From Muribaculaceae bacterium (GTDB taxonomy: Bacteria > Bacteroidota > Bacteroidia > Bacteroidales > Muribaculaceae): a DNA stretch of 64,000 nt. Position 1 is the stretch's first letter; the number at the start of each line of letters is the position of its first letter. The DNA is taken from contig JAGAJP010000059.1 of NCBI GenBank assembly GCA_017626045.1, positions 1 through 64,000 of the forward strand. The letters are read 5' to 3'. The notes beneath the pieces are model-generated. The model saw only the letters and a list, made by a program, of their open reading frames with translations. It did no database searches and was not told where the DNA came from. Below, piece by piece: positions 51,648 through 61,554 of the stretch. Both the position numbers and the translations under genes were made by a program.

Positions 51648-53282
51648 CTATCGCGTCTTCGAATTTTTTTTGACGTTCTTTACTTTACCGAGTTTCATCT
51701 TTCCTACAATCCTTTCGGCAAGTGTCTTTTTATCAAGAGGATGAATATCGTTCCATTCTCCAAGATCATAATTCTCCACGAGAGAGCACTCGTCAATCCG
51801 TTCGCATGCCGATTTCTGGATTGCTCGCATTTCTGCCCAGCACTTTCTACCCCAGGCATCGCTCTCCGGAAGATAATTGGCAAGTTCCACAACGAAAAAT
51901 GGAAGTGTCGGAGCCTTACGGTCGCTTCTCCATAATGCCACCATCTTTTCAAGCAGGTCTCCGTATTCATTGCGTGTGTCAACATTGCTCTCGCCCTGAT
52001 ACCATACCACATTCCCGACAGGGTATTGGCTCACAGGACTTATCATCGAGTTGTAGAGAACAGTGGGGGAGTAGCACCAGAAAGTGCTCCCGGGGGCTGA
52101 CGGCATTCTATTGCCCTCTTTATATTTCCAGTTACCTTCAAGACTTATCTCCTCTCCACCTTCAAATTTTATCTTGTATGGCTTCTCCGAAATGAACTCT
52201 CCCGGGCCTCCATTTGATACGAGACGCACTGTGATTGTGTTCTCGCCCGGTTTAAGAAGTCCCTCACGAAGCCGATAGATTCTCGGAGGGTAGCGGTAGC
52301 TCACAGTCCCTACAAACTCTCCGTTGACATAGGTGGAATCAGAATCCACTATCACTCCCATCCGAAGGGTGGCGGGCTGATTGGCAAGATTCGCAGGTAT
52401 ATTTACTTTTTTTGTAAACCAGTGACTCCCGGCTTTAGCATTACATTCATCCCTCGTCCAACTTCTGTCTTTCAGCAGGTCGATATCTTTCCAGTCAGAC
52501 AGGTCGGTGCCGGCGGATTCCCAATGCTCCTTGCGTCCAGGATCTCCTGCCCAAAGAGCGGCGTCCCATCTGCCTTGCTTCTCCCTCTCCATGCGCGTCT
52601 GCCTCTCACGATAGCCGTTGTCCTTGTCTATAGCAAGTTGACCGAGCTGCCGTTGATATCCTGTCAGTGACTTTTCGCTCATCCAGGCTTCTATCGGGGT
52701 TCCTCCCCAACTGCAGTTGATGATGCCCACCGGCCTGCCGGTCTTGGCATTCATCTCCATAGCTATGAAATATCCGAGGGCTGAGAAGTTCCGGCTCTCT
52801 GTGGGCGATGTCTTTACCCATTGCCCGCCGTTCAGATCCGCTTCCGGTCCTGCAAACGATATCTCTTTCGGCGCAATGAACTGACGGATGTTGTCATTCT
52901 TATAAGTCGTGATTATGTCATGAAACTTATCGTCCACGCGATATACGTATAGTTCCATATTGCTCTGGCCCGAACAAAGCACGACATCGCCGCTTAGAAC
53001 GTCTTTCAACACTTTGTCGCCGATTGTGACAGTATACGGTCCCCCCGGTTTCAGTGCCGGAAGCTCGACTTTCCATTTTCCTTCATCGTCTGCCGTCACT
53101 CTCGCCTTTCGGGAATTATTAATCTTAATGTCAAATTTCTCATTGGGGTCAGCCGTCCCCCATAGTGTCAGCGGCTTGCTGTATTCAACCACCATGCCGT
53201 CCTGAAGTATTTTTGCCGGCTTTACTTCTCCATTTGCTATCGCCGCAGACAAGACGGTGCTCCACAAAAGTATTCTCTTCAT
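51648..53282 (-). CDS. Sialate O-acetylesterase-type (SGNH) carbohydrate esterase
   Basis: 544 aa with a short signal peptide. SGNH blocks: DVVLCSGQSNMELYVY (nucleophile Ser), INCSWGGTPIEAWMSEKSL and GNVVWYQGESNVDTRNE. Between them is a beta-sandwich insertion (DSTYVNGEFVGTVSYRY) common in this family. Members remove acetyl groups from sialic acid or, in plant-glycan loci, from xylan. Next to GH67, GH35-like and xylose genes, xylan deacetylation is the better guess. It is the last gene of the xylan minus-strand set, 7 bases after the GH35-like gene. Confidence 0.88.
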   Translation of the reverse strand: MKRILLWSTVLSAAIANGEVKPAKILQDGMVVEYSKPLTLWGTADPNEKFDIKINNSRKARVTADDEGKWKVELPALKPGGPYTVTIGDKVLKDVLSGDVVLCSGQSNMELYVYRVDDKFHDIITTYKNDNIRQFIAPKEISFAGPEADLNGGQWVKTSPTESRNFSALGYFIAMEMNAKTGRPVGIINCSWGGTPIEAWMSEKSLTGYQRQLGQLAIDKDNGYRERQTRMEREKQGRWDAALWAGDPGRKEHWESAGTDLSDWKDIDLLKDRSWTRDECNAKAGSHWFTKKVNIPANLANQPATLRMGVIVDSDSTYVNGEFVGTVSYRYPPRIYRLREGLLKPGENTITVRLVSNGGPGEFISEKPYKIKFEGGEEISLEGNWKYKEGNRMPSAPGSTFWCYSPTVLYNSMISPVSQYPVGNVVWYQGESNVDTRNEYGDLLEKMVALWRSDRKAPTLPFFVVELANYLPESDAWGRKCWAEMRAIQKSACERIDECSLVENYDLGEWNDIHPLDKKTLAERIVGKMKLGKVKNVKKNSKTR

Positions 53283-53289
53283 ATATTAT

Positions 53290-54891
53290 TCAATATTTAT
53301 ATAGTTTCACATGAAGAACCTTGAAATCATCTATTCCTATTCTGACATGTCTTCCTTGATGTGTCTCGTCTCCGTTAAGTCGTCTCACTTCTTTCATACT
53401 GCCGTCTGGAAGTAGCTCGACTTCGTCACAACTGAGGATTCCCACTCTTCCCTTTCCATGCCATGCATCTTTTTTATCTTGGTTTCCCGATTCCACGAAT
53501 CCATCCTCGCCAAGTCGAACCGAACCGTCCTTTTCGTCTGCCAACTCCCATTTTACCACGATGCCGCTGCCGGCTATCACATATTCAAGATCTGAAAGTT
53601 TTATCACGATGCCTCCTCCGTCAGGCCATACACTTCCCTCTGATGACCGGGGATCCCAGGGAAGCGTGAGGAAATGGGACGAGATTGTCTTTATATCGCC
53701 ATCGCAAACCGTTTTGGAGTCTTTGCTGTTGGCAGATTCAAAAAGCAATCCATAATGCTCGTTTCCCTTGATCAGCGGCTGGAGACTATCAAGCAGACTA
53801 TATGCTTTCCTTAGTCTGTCTGCCGCTCTCTCGCCGGCGTTTTCAATGGAAAAGGGACTGAATCCTATTGCAGAATGTTCTCCCACTGCATACATGGCAT
53901 GTACACCGCTGTTTTCACTTAGTCTGATTTCCGGTATGAAAAGGGGATTTCCCGGCATGTCATATTGAGCAAGCCATGGCGCGAAGGGGGGATCGTATAT
54001 ATCCGGAGAAATAAAGTCTACCGACGGAGCGCCTGTCTTCCATATTTCAGACAGGCGGGAGAGTGGTCCTGCCGAGGGATATTGTCCCGGACGGCGTCCG
54101 CGACTGTCAAGAGCGGCATTCACATATAGAGGCATGGAGGGAAATATCTTCCGGGCTTGTTTCGCGAGCCGCTCCACATAGGTCGCATAATACCATGCCA
54201 TAAACATTTCATCAGCATAGTCCGAATCCTCTGCAAGTATCGACCATTTGCTTCCTTCCTTTACGCCTGATTTTTTTGCTAATTGTCGAGGCACTCCGAG
54301 CGAATAGGCGGTTTCGGCTTCCTTTGAATGGTCTCTTGCCGACTCAAGCATTCCTATCTCGTTTTCTATCTGAATCATCATCACTCTGTCTGAAAGTCTG
54401 CTGCCTTTCAAATGATTCAGAAGTGCTTCGAATGCCTTGAGATCTGCATCCGATACATTTTCACTGAATGCACTCAATATCTCAAGTGGCTTCCCTTCAT
54501 GGGTTATGGCTCTCGGGAATCTTTTTGTGTCTGTCTTTACCCAGCCGGGAGCATAGCAGCTCATGGAGTTTTTCCACGCTCCAAACCATAGCAAGACAAG
54601 GTCAAGGTCTTGCTCTTCAGCTGTTTTTAGGGCGTGGTCAAGAAGAGTGAAATCATACTTGCCTTCTTCCGGCTCTATGAGTTCCCAATACACGGGCATC
54701 AATACCGTGTTAAGTCCCATAGACTTTAGTCTTGGAAAAATTGCGTTGATATCAACTGTTGAGGAAGCTGACGAGTTGCCAAGTTCACCTCCGAGAAGAA
54801 TATGGTCAGGTACTCGCGGTGTGCCTGCAAGGCAAGTCATAAAGCCGAGGATAGCGGCTACGCTCAAAATCTTGCGTCTGGGAATAATCAT
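53290..54891 (-). CDS. GH35-like glycosidase with DUF5597-type C-terminus
   Basis: 533 aa with a signal peptide. A TIM barrel of the GH35/GH42-like group: GLNTVLMPVYWELIEPEEGK near residue 60, RVMMIQIENEIGMLESARDH with the proposed acid/base Glu, and NPLFIPEIRLSENSG with the proposed nucleophile Glu. The C-terminal part (GGGIVIKLSDLEYVIAGSGI) resembles DUF5597. Related proteins occur in xylan and arabinoxylan loci and may act as beta-galactosidase or beta-xylosidase. Specificity is not visible. It lies 8 bases after the GH67 gene. Confidence 0.82.
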   Translation of the reverse strand: MIIPRRKILSVAAILGFMTCLAGTPRVPDHILLGGELGNSSASSTVDINAIFPRLKSMGLNTVLMPVYWELIEPEEGKYDFTLLDHALKTAEEQDLDLVLLWFGAWKNSMSCYAPGWVKTDTKRFPRAITHEGKPLEILSAFSENVSDADLKAFEALLNHLKGSRLSDRVMMIQIENEIGMLESARDHSKEAETAYSLGVPRQLAKKSGVKEGSKWSILAEDSDYADEMFMAWYYATYVERLAKQARKIFPSMPLYVNAALDSRGRRPGQYPSAGPLSRLSEIWKTGAPSVDFISPDIYDPPFAPWLAQYDMPGNPLFIPEIRLSENSGVHAMYAVGEHSAIGFSPFSIENAGERAADRLRKAYSLLDSLQPLIKGNEHYGLLFESANSKDSKTVCDGDIKTISSHFLTLPWDPRSSEGSVWPDGGGIVIKLSDLEYVIAGSGIVVKWELADEKDGSVRLGEDGFVESGNQDKKDAWHGKGRVGILSCDEVELLPDGSMKEVRRLNGDETHQGRHVRIGIDDFKVLHVKLYKY

Positions 54892-54899
54892 AGATGTGC

Positions 54900-56924
54900 C
54901 TATCTTTTTGTATCGAGAAGTTCTGCCGATGGATTCGTGAAATTGTCTATATTCAGCTTCACTTTCATCATGTCTTCAAGTCGATGCATCGGAAGTCGTT
55001 CCGCTTCCTTGCCCGATATGTTCCCAAAATATTCAAGACACGCGTCTCTCCACCAGATTGCATCTTTATGCTGGGTCAGAAGGCGGCTGTCAATATCGGA
55101 ATAGATTTCCGGTTCGACACTCCCTTTCATGTCTTGCCACATGCCGCGCATCTCTGCCACTCCTTCAACTCCACTATCATAATGCCGGTTGAGAGCTTGC
55201 CAAACGGTCTCTCCGCTCGGAAGCTTACTGTCCCATCCTACATGATGAAACCACAGCAGATATTTCTCCGGACAGGTCGAAAAATGCTCAAACCGGGACC
55301 TGTCGGATTCTGGATATTGACACGTGGCGCCGCTTCCGCTCTTTTCAGTGCGGTCAAAACCTATTCCTTCTTTGTCGGCTCTGTGATAATACTTCGGAAG
55401 CCAGTCGGCGCGTGCTCCGGCTACGTCACACCATGGTTCCGGTCCATAGTGATGACCGAACGCGAATAAGTGGTGAAGCCCCATAGGCATCATGTAGTCT
55501 ACCACATGTTCGCGGCTCCCCGCCATCATCTTGACGAGCGTCTTCTGTTGATCTGCATCCGGATTGAGCCATTGAGTCTGGTAAATCCACTCGTCAAGTA
55601 TTGTCTCGGGAGATAGTTCCGGATTCCACGCCATTCGTCCGAATGCATACCAGTTTGCCTGGGCAAGAGGATGCCCGGTAAAATTGTCAGAATCTCCGAC
55701 GTTCGCGACACCGGCTACACCTTTGATTCCACTGCGCGGAGCCTCTTCAAAGAATTCCTCCCACATAGGCGCGAGATAGGCAAGATGGTTGGAATGTCCC
55801 AAATATTCCTGCGTTATCTGAAGTTCTGCCAAAAGCGGGGTCGCTTTCATCCCGGCAAATAGTGGGCTATACGGCTCACGGGGCTGGAAATCCACAGGAC
55901 CGTTCTTTACCTGTACAAGTACGTTATCGTCAAACTGTCCGTCAAGTGGCTTGAATTCCACATACGCCTGCTTTGCCCGGTCTGCGTCTGACGGAGAATA
56001 TACAAAGGCGCGCCACATCACTATTCCATTATGCGGCTTCAGCACTCTTGCCAGCATATTTGCTCCTTCCGCATGACTCCTCCCGAAGTCACACGGTCCC
56101 GGTTGTCCCTCACTGTTGGCTTTTACCAGAAAACCTCCGAAGTCGGGAATCTCTCTATAGATTTCTTCTACCTTCTTTTTCCACCACCCTGAGACTTCGG
56201 AAGAAAGGGGATCGGCGGTGCTGAGTCCGCCTAATGCCATCGGACTTGCAAAATTTACCGATAGATACACCTTGATGCCGTAAGGTCTGAGTATGTCGGC
56301 TACTTTTGCCACTTCGCGAACAACTTCCGACCGAAGCATGTCGGGTGATGCGTTGACATTGTTCAGAACCGTTCCGTTGATACCTGCGATAGCGTTTGCA
56401 AGTGCATATTTCTCATACACTGATTTCATGCTGTCGGCAATCTGACTTTTCCAGTCCCAGATGCTTTTGCCGGCATAACCTCTCTCCACCGTCCTGTCCA
56501 TGTTGTCCCAGTGATTAAGAATTCTGAGATTGTGGACGGGCTTGTCTTCCCTATCTCGGCAACTCTGAGGTCTGTAGAGCGACAGGGCACCGTATAGCAA
56601 TCCTCGCCCCGACGGTGATGTCACTGTTATGGTTCTGCTTGCGCTGTCGGCTTTGACTTTATATGATTCAGACGGAATTTTTCGGTCTCTTTTCTGTTCC
56701 AGCCTCACTCGGGTGAAATACTCATCCGGAGCGGACGCTTGAAGAATCTCACATGCCTTCTTCGCTTCAGGTAGAGATCCCTTATATTCAACCTTGCATC
56801 CACAATTCTCTGAAGGAAGCCAGAGTTGTGAGTCACTCCTCTCTCCCCGTACTCCGGGACAAAGAAGTAGTCCGGTTGCTAATGCTAAGGCGGTTTTAGT
56901 AAGTCTTGGTATCAAGTTGTTCAT
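54900..56924 (-). CDS. GH67 alpha-glucuronidase, secreted
   Basis: 674 aa with a signal peptide (TKTALALATGLLLCPGVRG). GH67 blocks: LNHWDNMDRTVERGYAGKSI, FGGFLVKANSEGQPGPCDFG and HAEGANMLARVLKPHNGIVM. It removes 4-O-methyl-D-glucuronic acid from the non-reducing end of glucuronoxylan oligosaccharides, in the periplasm. It lies about 116 bases after xylA, with a hairpin between, and heads the GH67/GH35-like/esterase set. Confidence 0.95.
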   Translation of the reverse strand: MNNLIPRLTKTALALATGLLLCPGVRGERSDSQLWLPSENCGCKVEYKGSLPEAKKACEILQASAPDEYFTRVRLEQKRDRKIPSESYKVKADSASRTITVTSPSGRGLLYGALSLYRPQSCRDREDKPVHNLRILNHWDNMDRTVERGYAGKSIWDWKSQIADSMKSVYEKYALANAIAGINGTVLNNVNASPDMLRSEVVREVAKVADILRPYGIKVYLSVNFASPMALGGLSTADPLSSEVSGWWKKKVEEIYREIPDFGGFLVKANSEGQPGPCDFGRSHAEGANMLARVLKPHNGIVMWRAFVYSPSDADRAKQAYVEFKPLDGQFDDNVLVQVKNGPVDFQPREPYSPLFAGMKATPLLAELQITQEYLGHSNHLAYLAPMWEEFFEEAPRSGIKGVAGVANVGDSDNFTGHPLAQANWYAFGRMAWNPELSPETILDEWIYQTQWLNPDADQQKTLVKMMAGSREHVVDYMMPMGLHHLFAFGHHYGPEPWCDVAGARADWLPKYYHRADKEGIGFDRTEKSGSGATCQYPESDRSRFEHFSTCPEKYLLWFHHVGWDSKLPSGETVWQALNRHYDSGVEGVAEMRGMWQDMKGSVEPEIYSDIDSRLLTQHKDAIWWRDACLEYFGNISGKEAERLPMHRLEDMMKVKLNIDNFTNPSAELLDTKR

Positions 56925-56951
56925 GATATTCTAAGATCAGATGTTAATAGT

Positions 56952-56981
56952 CTTGGGAAGACTTGTCACGGTCTTCCCAAG
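56952..56981 (-). terminator. Hairpin after xylA
   Basis: CTTGGGAAGAC (56952-56962) pairs perfectly with 56971-56981 across an 8-base loop, 60 bases beyond the xylA stop. It lacks a T run, so it may only weaken read-through into the GH67 gene. Confidence 0.55.
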
Positions 56982-57040
56982 TGAGATGATTCATCTACAG
57001 GCACTTTCGCCTATAGTAGAAAGATGTGTCATGCCAGTTT

Positions 57041-58360
57041 TTAAGCATACATGTTGACAATAGCCTCGTAGAGCTCCTGCTTGCCGCTTGTCTGAGCGGG
57101 TTCGGGGTTCTTCTTGGCGTATGCCACTACGTCTTCAAGCGAAAGGGCTCCTTCTTCGAATGCCTTGCCTTCTCCCTTGTCAAACGATGCATAGCGGTCA
57201 GCGAGCATCTGCTTGTAAGGCGATTTTTCAAGAACGTCGGCTGCGCTGAGAAGTGCACGTGCCATTGCGTCCATACCTGCGATGTGTGCGATGAAGATGT
57301 CCTCGAGGTCAGTGGAGTTGCGGCGGGTCTTGGCGTCGAAGTTGGTGCCTCCGTTGCCGAGACCTCCGTTACGGATGATCTGCATCATTGCCTGAGTCAG
57401 TTCGTAGTTGTCGATGGGGAACTGGTCGGTGTCCCAGCCGTTCTGATAGTCACCGCGGTTGGCGTCGATGCTGCCGAGCATGCCGTTGTCGACTGCTACG
57501 CACAGCTCATGCTCGAATGTGTGGCCGGCAAGTGTGGCGTGGTTTACTTCGATGTTTACCTTGAAGTCTTTGTCGAGATTGTGTGCCTTCAGGAATCCGA
57601 TTACTGTCTCAGTGTCTACGTCATACTGATGCTTGGAGGGCTCCATGGGCTTGGGCTCGATGAGGAATGTGCCGGTGAAGCCTTTGGCGCGTGCATAGTC
57701 GCGTGCCATAGTGAGCATTCTTGCGAGATGCTCCTTCTCACGCTTCTGGTCGGTGTTCAGAATGCTCATATATCCTTCGCGGCCACCCCAGAACACGTAG
57801 TTGGTGCCTCCGAGGGCGATGGTGGCGTCGATTGCATTCTTAATCTGAACTGCTGCGCGTGCCACTACGTCAAAGTCAGGGTTGGTGGCGGCGCCGTTCA
57901 TGTAACGTGCGTTGCCAAACACATTGGCTGTGCCCCACAGGTTCTTGATGCCGGTAGCTGCCATCTTTTCCTTCAGATATGCGGTGATCTCGTGCATACG
58001 GTTCTCGTAGTCAGCTATGTCTTCTCCGAGGTCGCCGATAAGGTCGGTGTCATGGAAGCAGAAATACTCGATTCCGAGTTTCTGCATTATCTCGAAGCCG
58101 GCATCGGCTTTCTGCTTTGCCACTGCCATTGCGTCAGCGCCTTCGTTCCAGGGGAACTTCTTTGTGCCGCCACCGAACTGGTCGCCGCCTTCTGCGCAAA
58201 GTGTATGCCACCATGCCATGGCGAACTTGAGCCATTCTTTCATCGGTTTGCCGAGAACTACTTTCTCTGCGTCATAATAACGGTAGGCGAGGGGATTATA
58301 GCTTCCTGCGCCTTCATACTTGATTTTCCCTATATTAGGAAAATACTCTTTCTGTGCCAT
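57041..58360 (-). CDS. xylA: Xylose isomerase
   Basis: 439 aa. It interconverts D-xylose and D-xylulose in the cytoplasm with Mg or Mn. The signature motifs are intact: TNYVFWGGREGYMSILNTD and GMLGSIDANRGDYQNGWDTD; FCFHDTDLIGDLGEDIADYE contains the catalytic His/Asp region. It follows xylB by 40 bases on the same strand and receives xylose released by the neighbouring glycosidases. Confidence 0.97.
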   Translation of the reverse strand: MAQKEYFPNIGKIKYEGAGSYNPLAYRYYDAEKVVLGKPMKEWLKFAMAWWHTLCAEGGDQFGGGTKKFPWNEGADAMAVAKQKADAGFEIMQKLGIEYFCFHDTDLIGDLGEDIADYENRMHEITAYLKEKMAATGIKNLWGTANVFGNARYMNGAATNPDFDVVARAAVQIKNAIDATIALGGTNYVFWGGREGYMSILNTDQKREKEHLARMLTMARDYARAKGFTGTFLIEPKPMEPSKHQYDVDTETVIGFLKAHNLDKDFKVNIEVNHATLAGHTFEHELCVAVDNGMLGSIDANRGDYQNGWDTDQFPIDNYELTQAMMQIIRNGGLGNGGTNFDAKTRRNSTDLEDIFIAHIAGMDAMARALLSAADVLEKSPYKQMLADRYASFDKGEGKAFEEGALSLEDVVAYAKKNPEPAQTSGKQELYEAIVNMYA

Positions 58361-58400
58361 AAATTAAATTTATTTAAACAATTGCTATTGTATGTTTTAT

Positions 58401-59876
58401 TCAAAATTTCAAGTGTTCCTTCCAGCGCTCGTATGCTTCTTTATAGGCTCCACGGTCTTTTGCCGGCTCGATTTCCCTGATTTTCTTTAGAGTCGCGAAC
58501 GCCTCGTTGTTGTCTTTATAGATGCCTGCTCCGATACCCGCGCCCTTCGCCGCGCCGACACTTCCATCCGTCTCAAACAATTTGATGGTCGCGCCACTGA
58601 CAGCCGCAAGGGTGTCGCGGAAGAGAGGACTCAGGAACATATTGGCGTTTCCGGCATGTATGGTGTCGACCTTCAGACCCATTGCCTCGGTGATTTCTAT
58701 GCCATACATAAAGGAGAACACGATTCCTTCCTGTGCGGCACGCATGAGGTGCGCCTTGTTGTGGATGTTGAAGTTCACCCCGTGGATCGAGCAACCTGTA
58801 TCCTTATTCTGAAGTATGCGCTCCGCTCCATTGCCGAACGGAACGATGCTCACGCCCTCTGAGCCCACGGGCACGGATTCCGCCATCCTGTTCATATCTT
58901 CGTAGCTCATGCCGTTGTCAGCGATGTTACGCTTGATCCAGCTGTTGAGGATGCCGGTGCCGTTGATGCACGTCAGCACTCCGATTCTCGGCGCCTCCGC
59001 CGTATGGTTTACATGCGCGAAACAGTTGACTCTTGACTTGGAATCACAGTCAACCTTGCCGTTGACAGCATATACAACTCCCGACGTTCCCGCTGTGGCG
59101 GCTATCTCTCCGGGGTTGAACACATTAAGGCTCAATGCGTTGTTGGGCTGGTCGCCGGCTCGATAGGTGACAGGTGTGCCGGCTGCCAAACCGAGTTCCT
59201 TTGCAGCCTCCGGCAGTAACTCGCCCTGCATGCTGAAAGTGGGTTTGACATCGGGAAGTATCGACATGTCGAAACCGAAATAGTCCATGAGGAATCGTGC
59301 CGGTGCATTCTCCTTGAAGTCCCATAGCACATAGTTCGACAGTCCCTCCGGCGTGGTGCAAAGTTCGCCGGTCATCTTCATAGCAATATAGTCTGCCGGA
59401 AGCATAACCTTGTCGATGCGGGAATAAATTTCAGGCTCGTTCTCCTTCACCCACGCAAGTTTGGCGGCGGTAAAGTTGCCGGGGGAATTGAGAAGATGTG
59501 TCAGACATTTTTCAGGACCTACCTCGCGGAATGCTTTCTCGCCGTAGGGTACAGCGCGTGAGTCACACCAGATGATGGCGTCGCGCAAAACCTTGCGGTC
59601 GCGGTCTACGCACACCAGTCCGTGCATCTGGAAGGAAAAGCCAATCGCCTTTATGTCCGACGGATTGATTTTTGAGGTCTGAAGCACACTGGCTGTAACA
59701 TCCTTCAGATGCTTCCACCAGCTTTCCGGATCCTGCTCTGCCCACCCGGAGCGCAACGCCTTGATCTTTGCCTCGCTCTTGGGATAAAAATCAGTGGCTA
59801 TACACTTGCCGCTCTCCGATTCCACGATGCTGGCCTTCACTGACGAGGTGCCTATGTCATATCCTAATAAATACAT
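58401..59876 (-). CDS. xylB: Xylulokinase
   Basis: 491 aa FGGY-family kinase making D-xylulose 5-phosphate. LLGYDIGTSSVKASIVESES is the N-terminal phosphate loop, FSFQMHGLVCVDRDRKVLRD holds the MHG substrate motif, and AQEGIVFSFMYGIEITEAMG and GSVGAAKGAGIGAGIYKDNN are C-terminal. A good ribosome site, AAGGAGAAAC, immediately precedes the ATG. It is the first gene of the minus-strand xylose unit, divergent from the transporter at 60096. Confidence 0.96.
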   Translation of the reverse strand: MYLLGYDIGTSSVKASIVESESGKCIATDFYPKSEAKIKALRSGWAEQDPESWWKHLKDVTASVLQTSKINPSDIKAIGFSFQMHGLVCVDRDRKVLRDAIIWCDSRAVPYGEKAFREVGPEKCLTHLLNSPGNFTAAKLAWVKENEPEIYSRIDKVMLPADYIAMKMTGELCTTPEGLSNYVLWDFKENAPARFLMDYFGFDMSILPDVKPTFSMQGELLPEAAKELGLAAGTPVTYRAGDQPNNALSLNVFNPGEIAATAGTSGVVYAVNGKVDCDSKSRVNCFAHVNHTAEAPRIGVLTCINGTGILNSWIKRNIADNGMSYEDMNRMAESVPVGSEGVSIVPFGNGAERILQNKDTGCSIHGVNFNIHNKAHLMRAAQEGIVFSFMYGIEITEAMGLKVDTIHAGNANMFLSPLFRDTLAAVSGATIKLFETDGSVGAAKGAGIGAGIYKDNNEAFATLKKIREIEPAKDRGAYKEAYERWKEHLKF

Positions 59877-59945
59877 GTTTCTCCTTTATTATATTATGGT
59901 ATTAAAACTTTATTTTGAGTTATTACTTCAATACATACAGCTCCA

Positions 59946-60034
59946 CAAAATTAATAAAATTTTTGATTCGAAAGAAATTTTTAATATAATTTTTAATTGT
60001 TTTTCCTCAATTCAAAAAAAAAGTTGTAACTTTG
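59946..60034. promoter_or_regulatory. Divergent promoters between xylB and the transporter gene
   Basis: TAATTTTG on the minus strand (59946-59953) and TAACTTTG on the plus strand (60027-60034) are exact TAnnTTTG elements for xylB and the transporter. Their -33 boxes are poorer. The interval is very AT-rich. No clear shared operator palindrome was seen. Confidence 0.5.
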
Positions 60035-60095
60035 CATTGTTGCTGCATGAATTTTGATTTTACATTATATTTTTTATTAACCTGTATTGTTTACC

Positions 60096-61532
60096 ATGAC
60101 AGAATCTATTGACTCAGTATCTGCTGTCGGTTCTTCTAACGCTGCGGAGAAAAAAGGTTTTTACAAGGTCTCCATGCTGAAGTGTATCGGCTTTGGCGCA
60201 GGTGACCTCGCTCAAAATCTTATTTACCAGACTATCAGCATGTACTTGCTGTTCTTCTACACTAATGTTTATCATCTCGACGCAGCTGCCGCCGCTGTGA
60301 TGTTCTTGGTGGTTCGTATTATCGATGTTATCTGGGACCCTATTGTTGGAACTTTCGTCGATAAACACAATCCTAAACTCGGTAAGTATCGCGCTTATCT
60401 CGTGCTCGGTGGTATTCCTCTTACAGTGTTTGCTATCCTTTGTTTCTGGAATGGCTTCTCCGGTTCGCTTTTCTATGCATATTTCACATACGTAGCCCTC
60501 TCGATGTGCTACACGCTCGTGAATGTGCCGTATGGAGCTCTTAATGCCTCTCTTACTCGCGACACTAACGAAATCACAAAACTTACTTCCGTCCGCATGT
60601 TTATGGCGAATATCGGTGGCCTTGCCGTCGGCTCCGGAATTCCTCTCGTTCTTGAGCTGATTGACCCCTCGAGCACCGATAAAATGTCTACTTCCGACAC
60701 GGCTTGGTTCCTTACCATGACTATTTACGGTCTTTTCGGTCTCGCCCTCCTTTTCTTCTGCTTCTCTCAGTGTAAGGAGAGAGTGGTGATGGATAAAAAG
60801 GCTACGGCAAACGTGAAGGTCTCCGACCTCTGGATGGAATTTGTTCACAACAGGCCTCTAAGAATACTCGCCTTCTTCTTCATCACGGCTTTCGCTATGA
60901 TGGCTATCGGAAATGCCGCCGGCGCTTACTACATTAATTATAATATGAATGGCACTGCCGCCGAACTTTCCATTTTCATGGGTCTCGGTTCGATTCCGGC
61001 TTTCATTTTCATGCCGATGGTGCCGGCAATCAAGCGTCTTATAGGAAAAAGAAACATGTTCTATGTGTTCCTTTTAGTGGCTATTATCGGTATGGCGGTG
61101 CTGTATGCCGTTTCCGTAGTTCCCGCTCTGCAACATATGTGGCTCGTTTACATCGCTCAGTTCATCAAGTCTACCGGCATTATTGTTGCCACTGGTTATA
61201 TGTGGGCACTCGTTCCGGAGGTTATCTCTTATGCTGAGTATACAAATGGAAAGCGAATCGCCGGTATTGTCAATGCTCTTACCGGTATCTTCTACAAGGC
61301 AGGTATGGCTCTCGGTGGTGTGGTGCCGGGTCTTGTGCTTTACTATGTCGGATTCAATAGCGAGGCACCCGTGCAGACTCCTCTTGCCGAGCAGGGTATC
61401 CTCTGGCTCGTTTGCGTTATTCCGGCAATGCTGCTTTTCCTCGCTATGTACATCATTTCCAGATATGAGCTGACCGACGAGGTGATTGACCGCATCAATA
61501 CCGAAATCGAGGCTCGTCATTCCAACAACTGA
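60096..61532 (+). CDS. GPH-family sugar:cation symporter
   Basis: 478 aa from ATG 60096, 12 membrane segments. KCIGFGAGDLAQNLIYQTIS, IIDVIWDPIVGTFVDKHNPK and VPYGALNASLTRDTNEITKL are hallmarks of the glycoside-pentoside-hexuronide family (XynB, XylP, MelB). Beside a cytoplasmic GH43 gene and the xyl genes it probably imports xylosides or short arabinoxylo-oligosaccharides across the inner membrane. The GH43 ATG follows its stop after 22 bases, so the two form an operon. Confidence 0.92.
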   Translation: MTESIDSVSAVGSSNAAEKKGFYKVSMLKCIGFGAGDLAQNLIYQTISMYLLFFYTNVYHLDAAAAAVMFLVVRIIDVIWDPIVGTFVDKHNPKLGKYRAYLVLGGIPLTVFAILCFWNGFSGSLFYAYFTYVALSMCYTLVNVPYGALNASLTRDTNEITKLTSVRMFMANIGGLAVGSGIPLVLELIDPSSTDKMSTSDTAWFLTMTIYGLFGLALLFFCFSQCKERVVMDKKATANVKVSDLWMEFVHNRPLRILAFFFITAFAMMAIGNAAGAYYINYNMNGTAAELSIFMGLGSIPAFIFMPMVPAIKRLIGKRNMFYVFLLVAIIGMAVLYAVSVVPALQHMWLVYIAQFIKSTGIIVATGYMWALVPEVISYAEYTNGKRIAGIVNALTGIFYKAGMALGGVVPGLVLYYVGFNSEAPVQTPLAEQGILWLVCVIPAMLLFLAMYIISRYELTDEVIDRINTEIEARHSNN

Positions 61533-61554
61533 CATTACAAAAAAAACTATTATA

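Noticed and set aside
57026-58480. 484-codon open frame on the plus strand
   Set aside because: Antisense to xylA, which has all xylose isomerase signatures.
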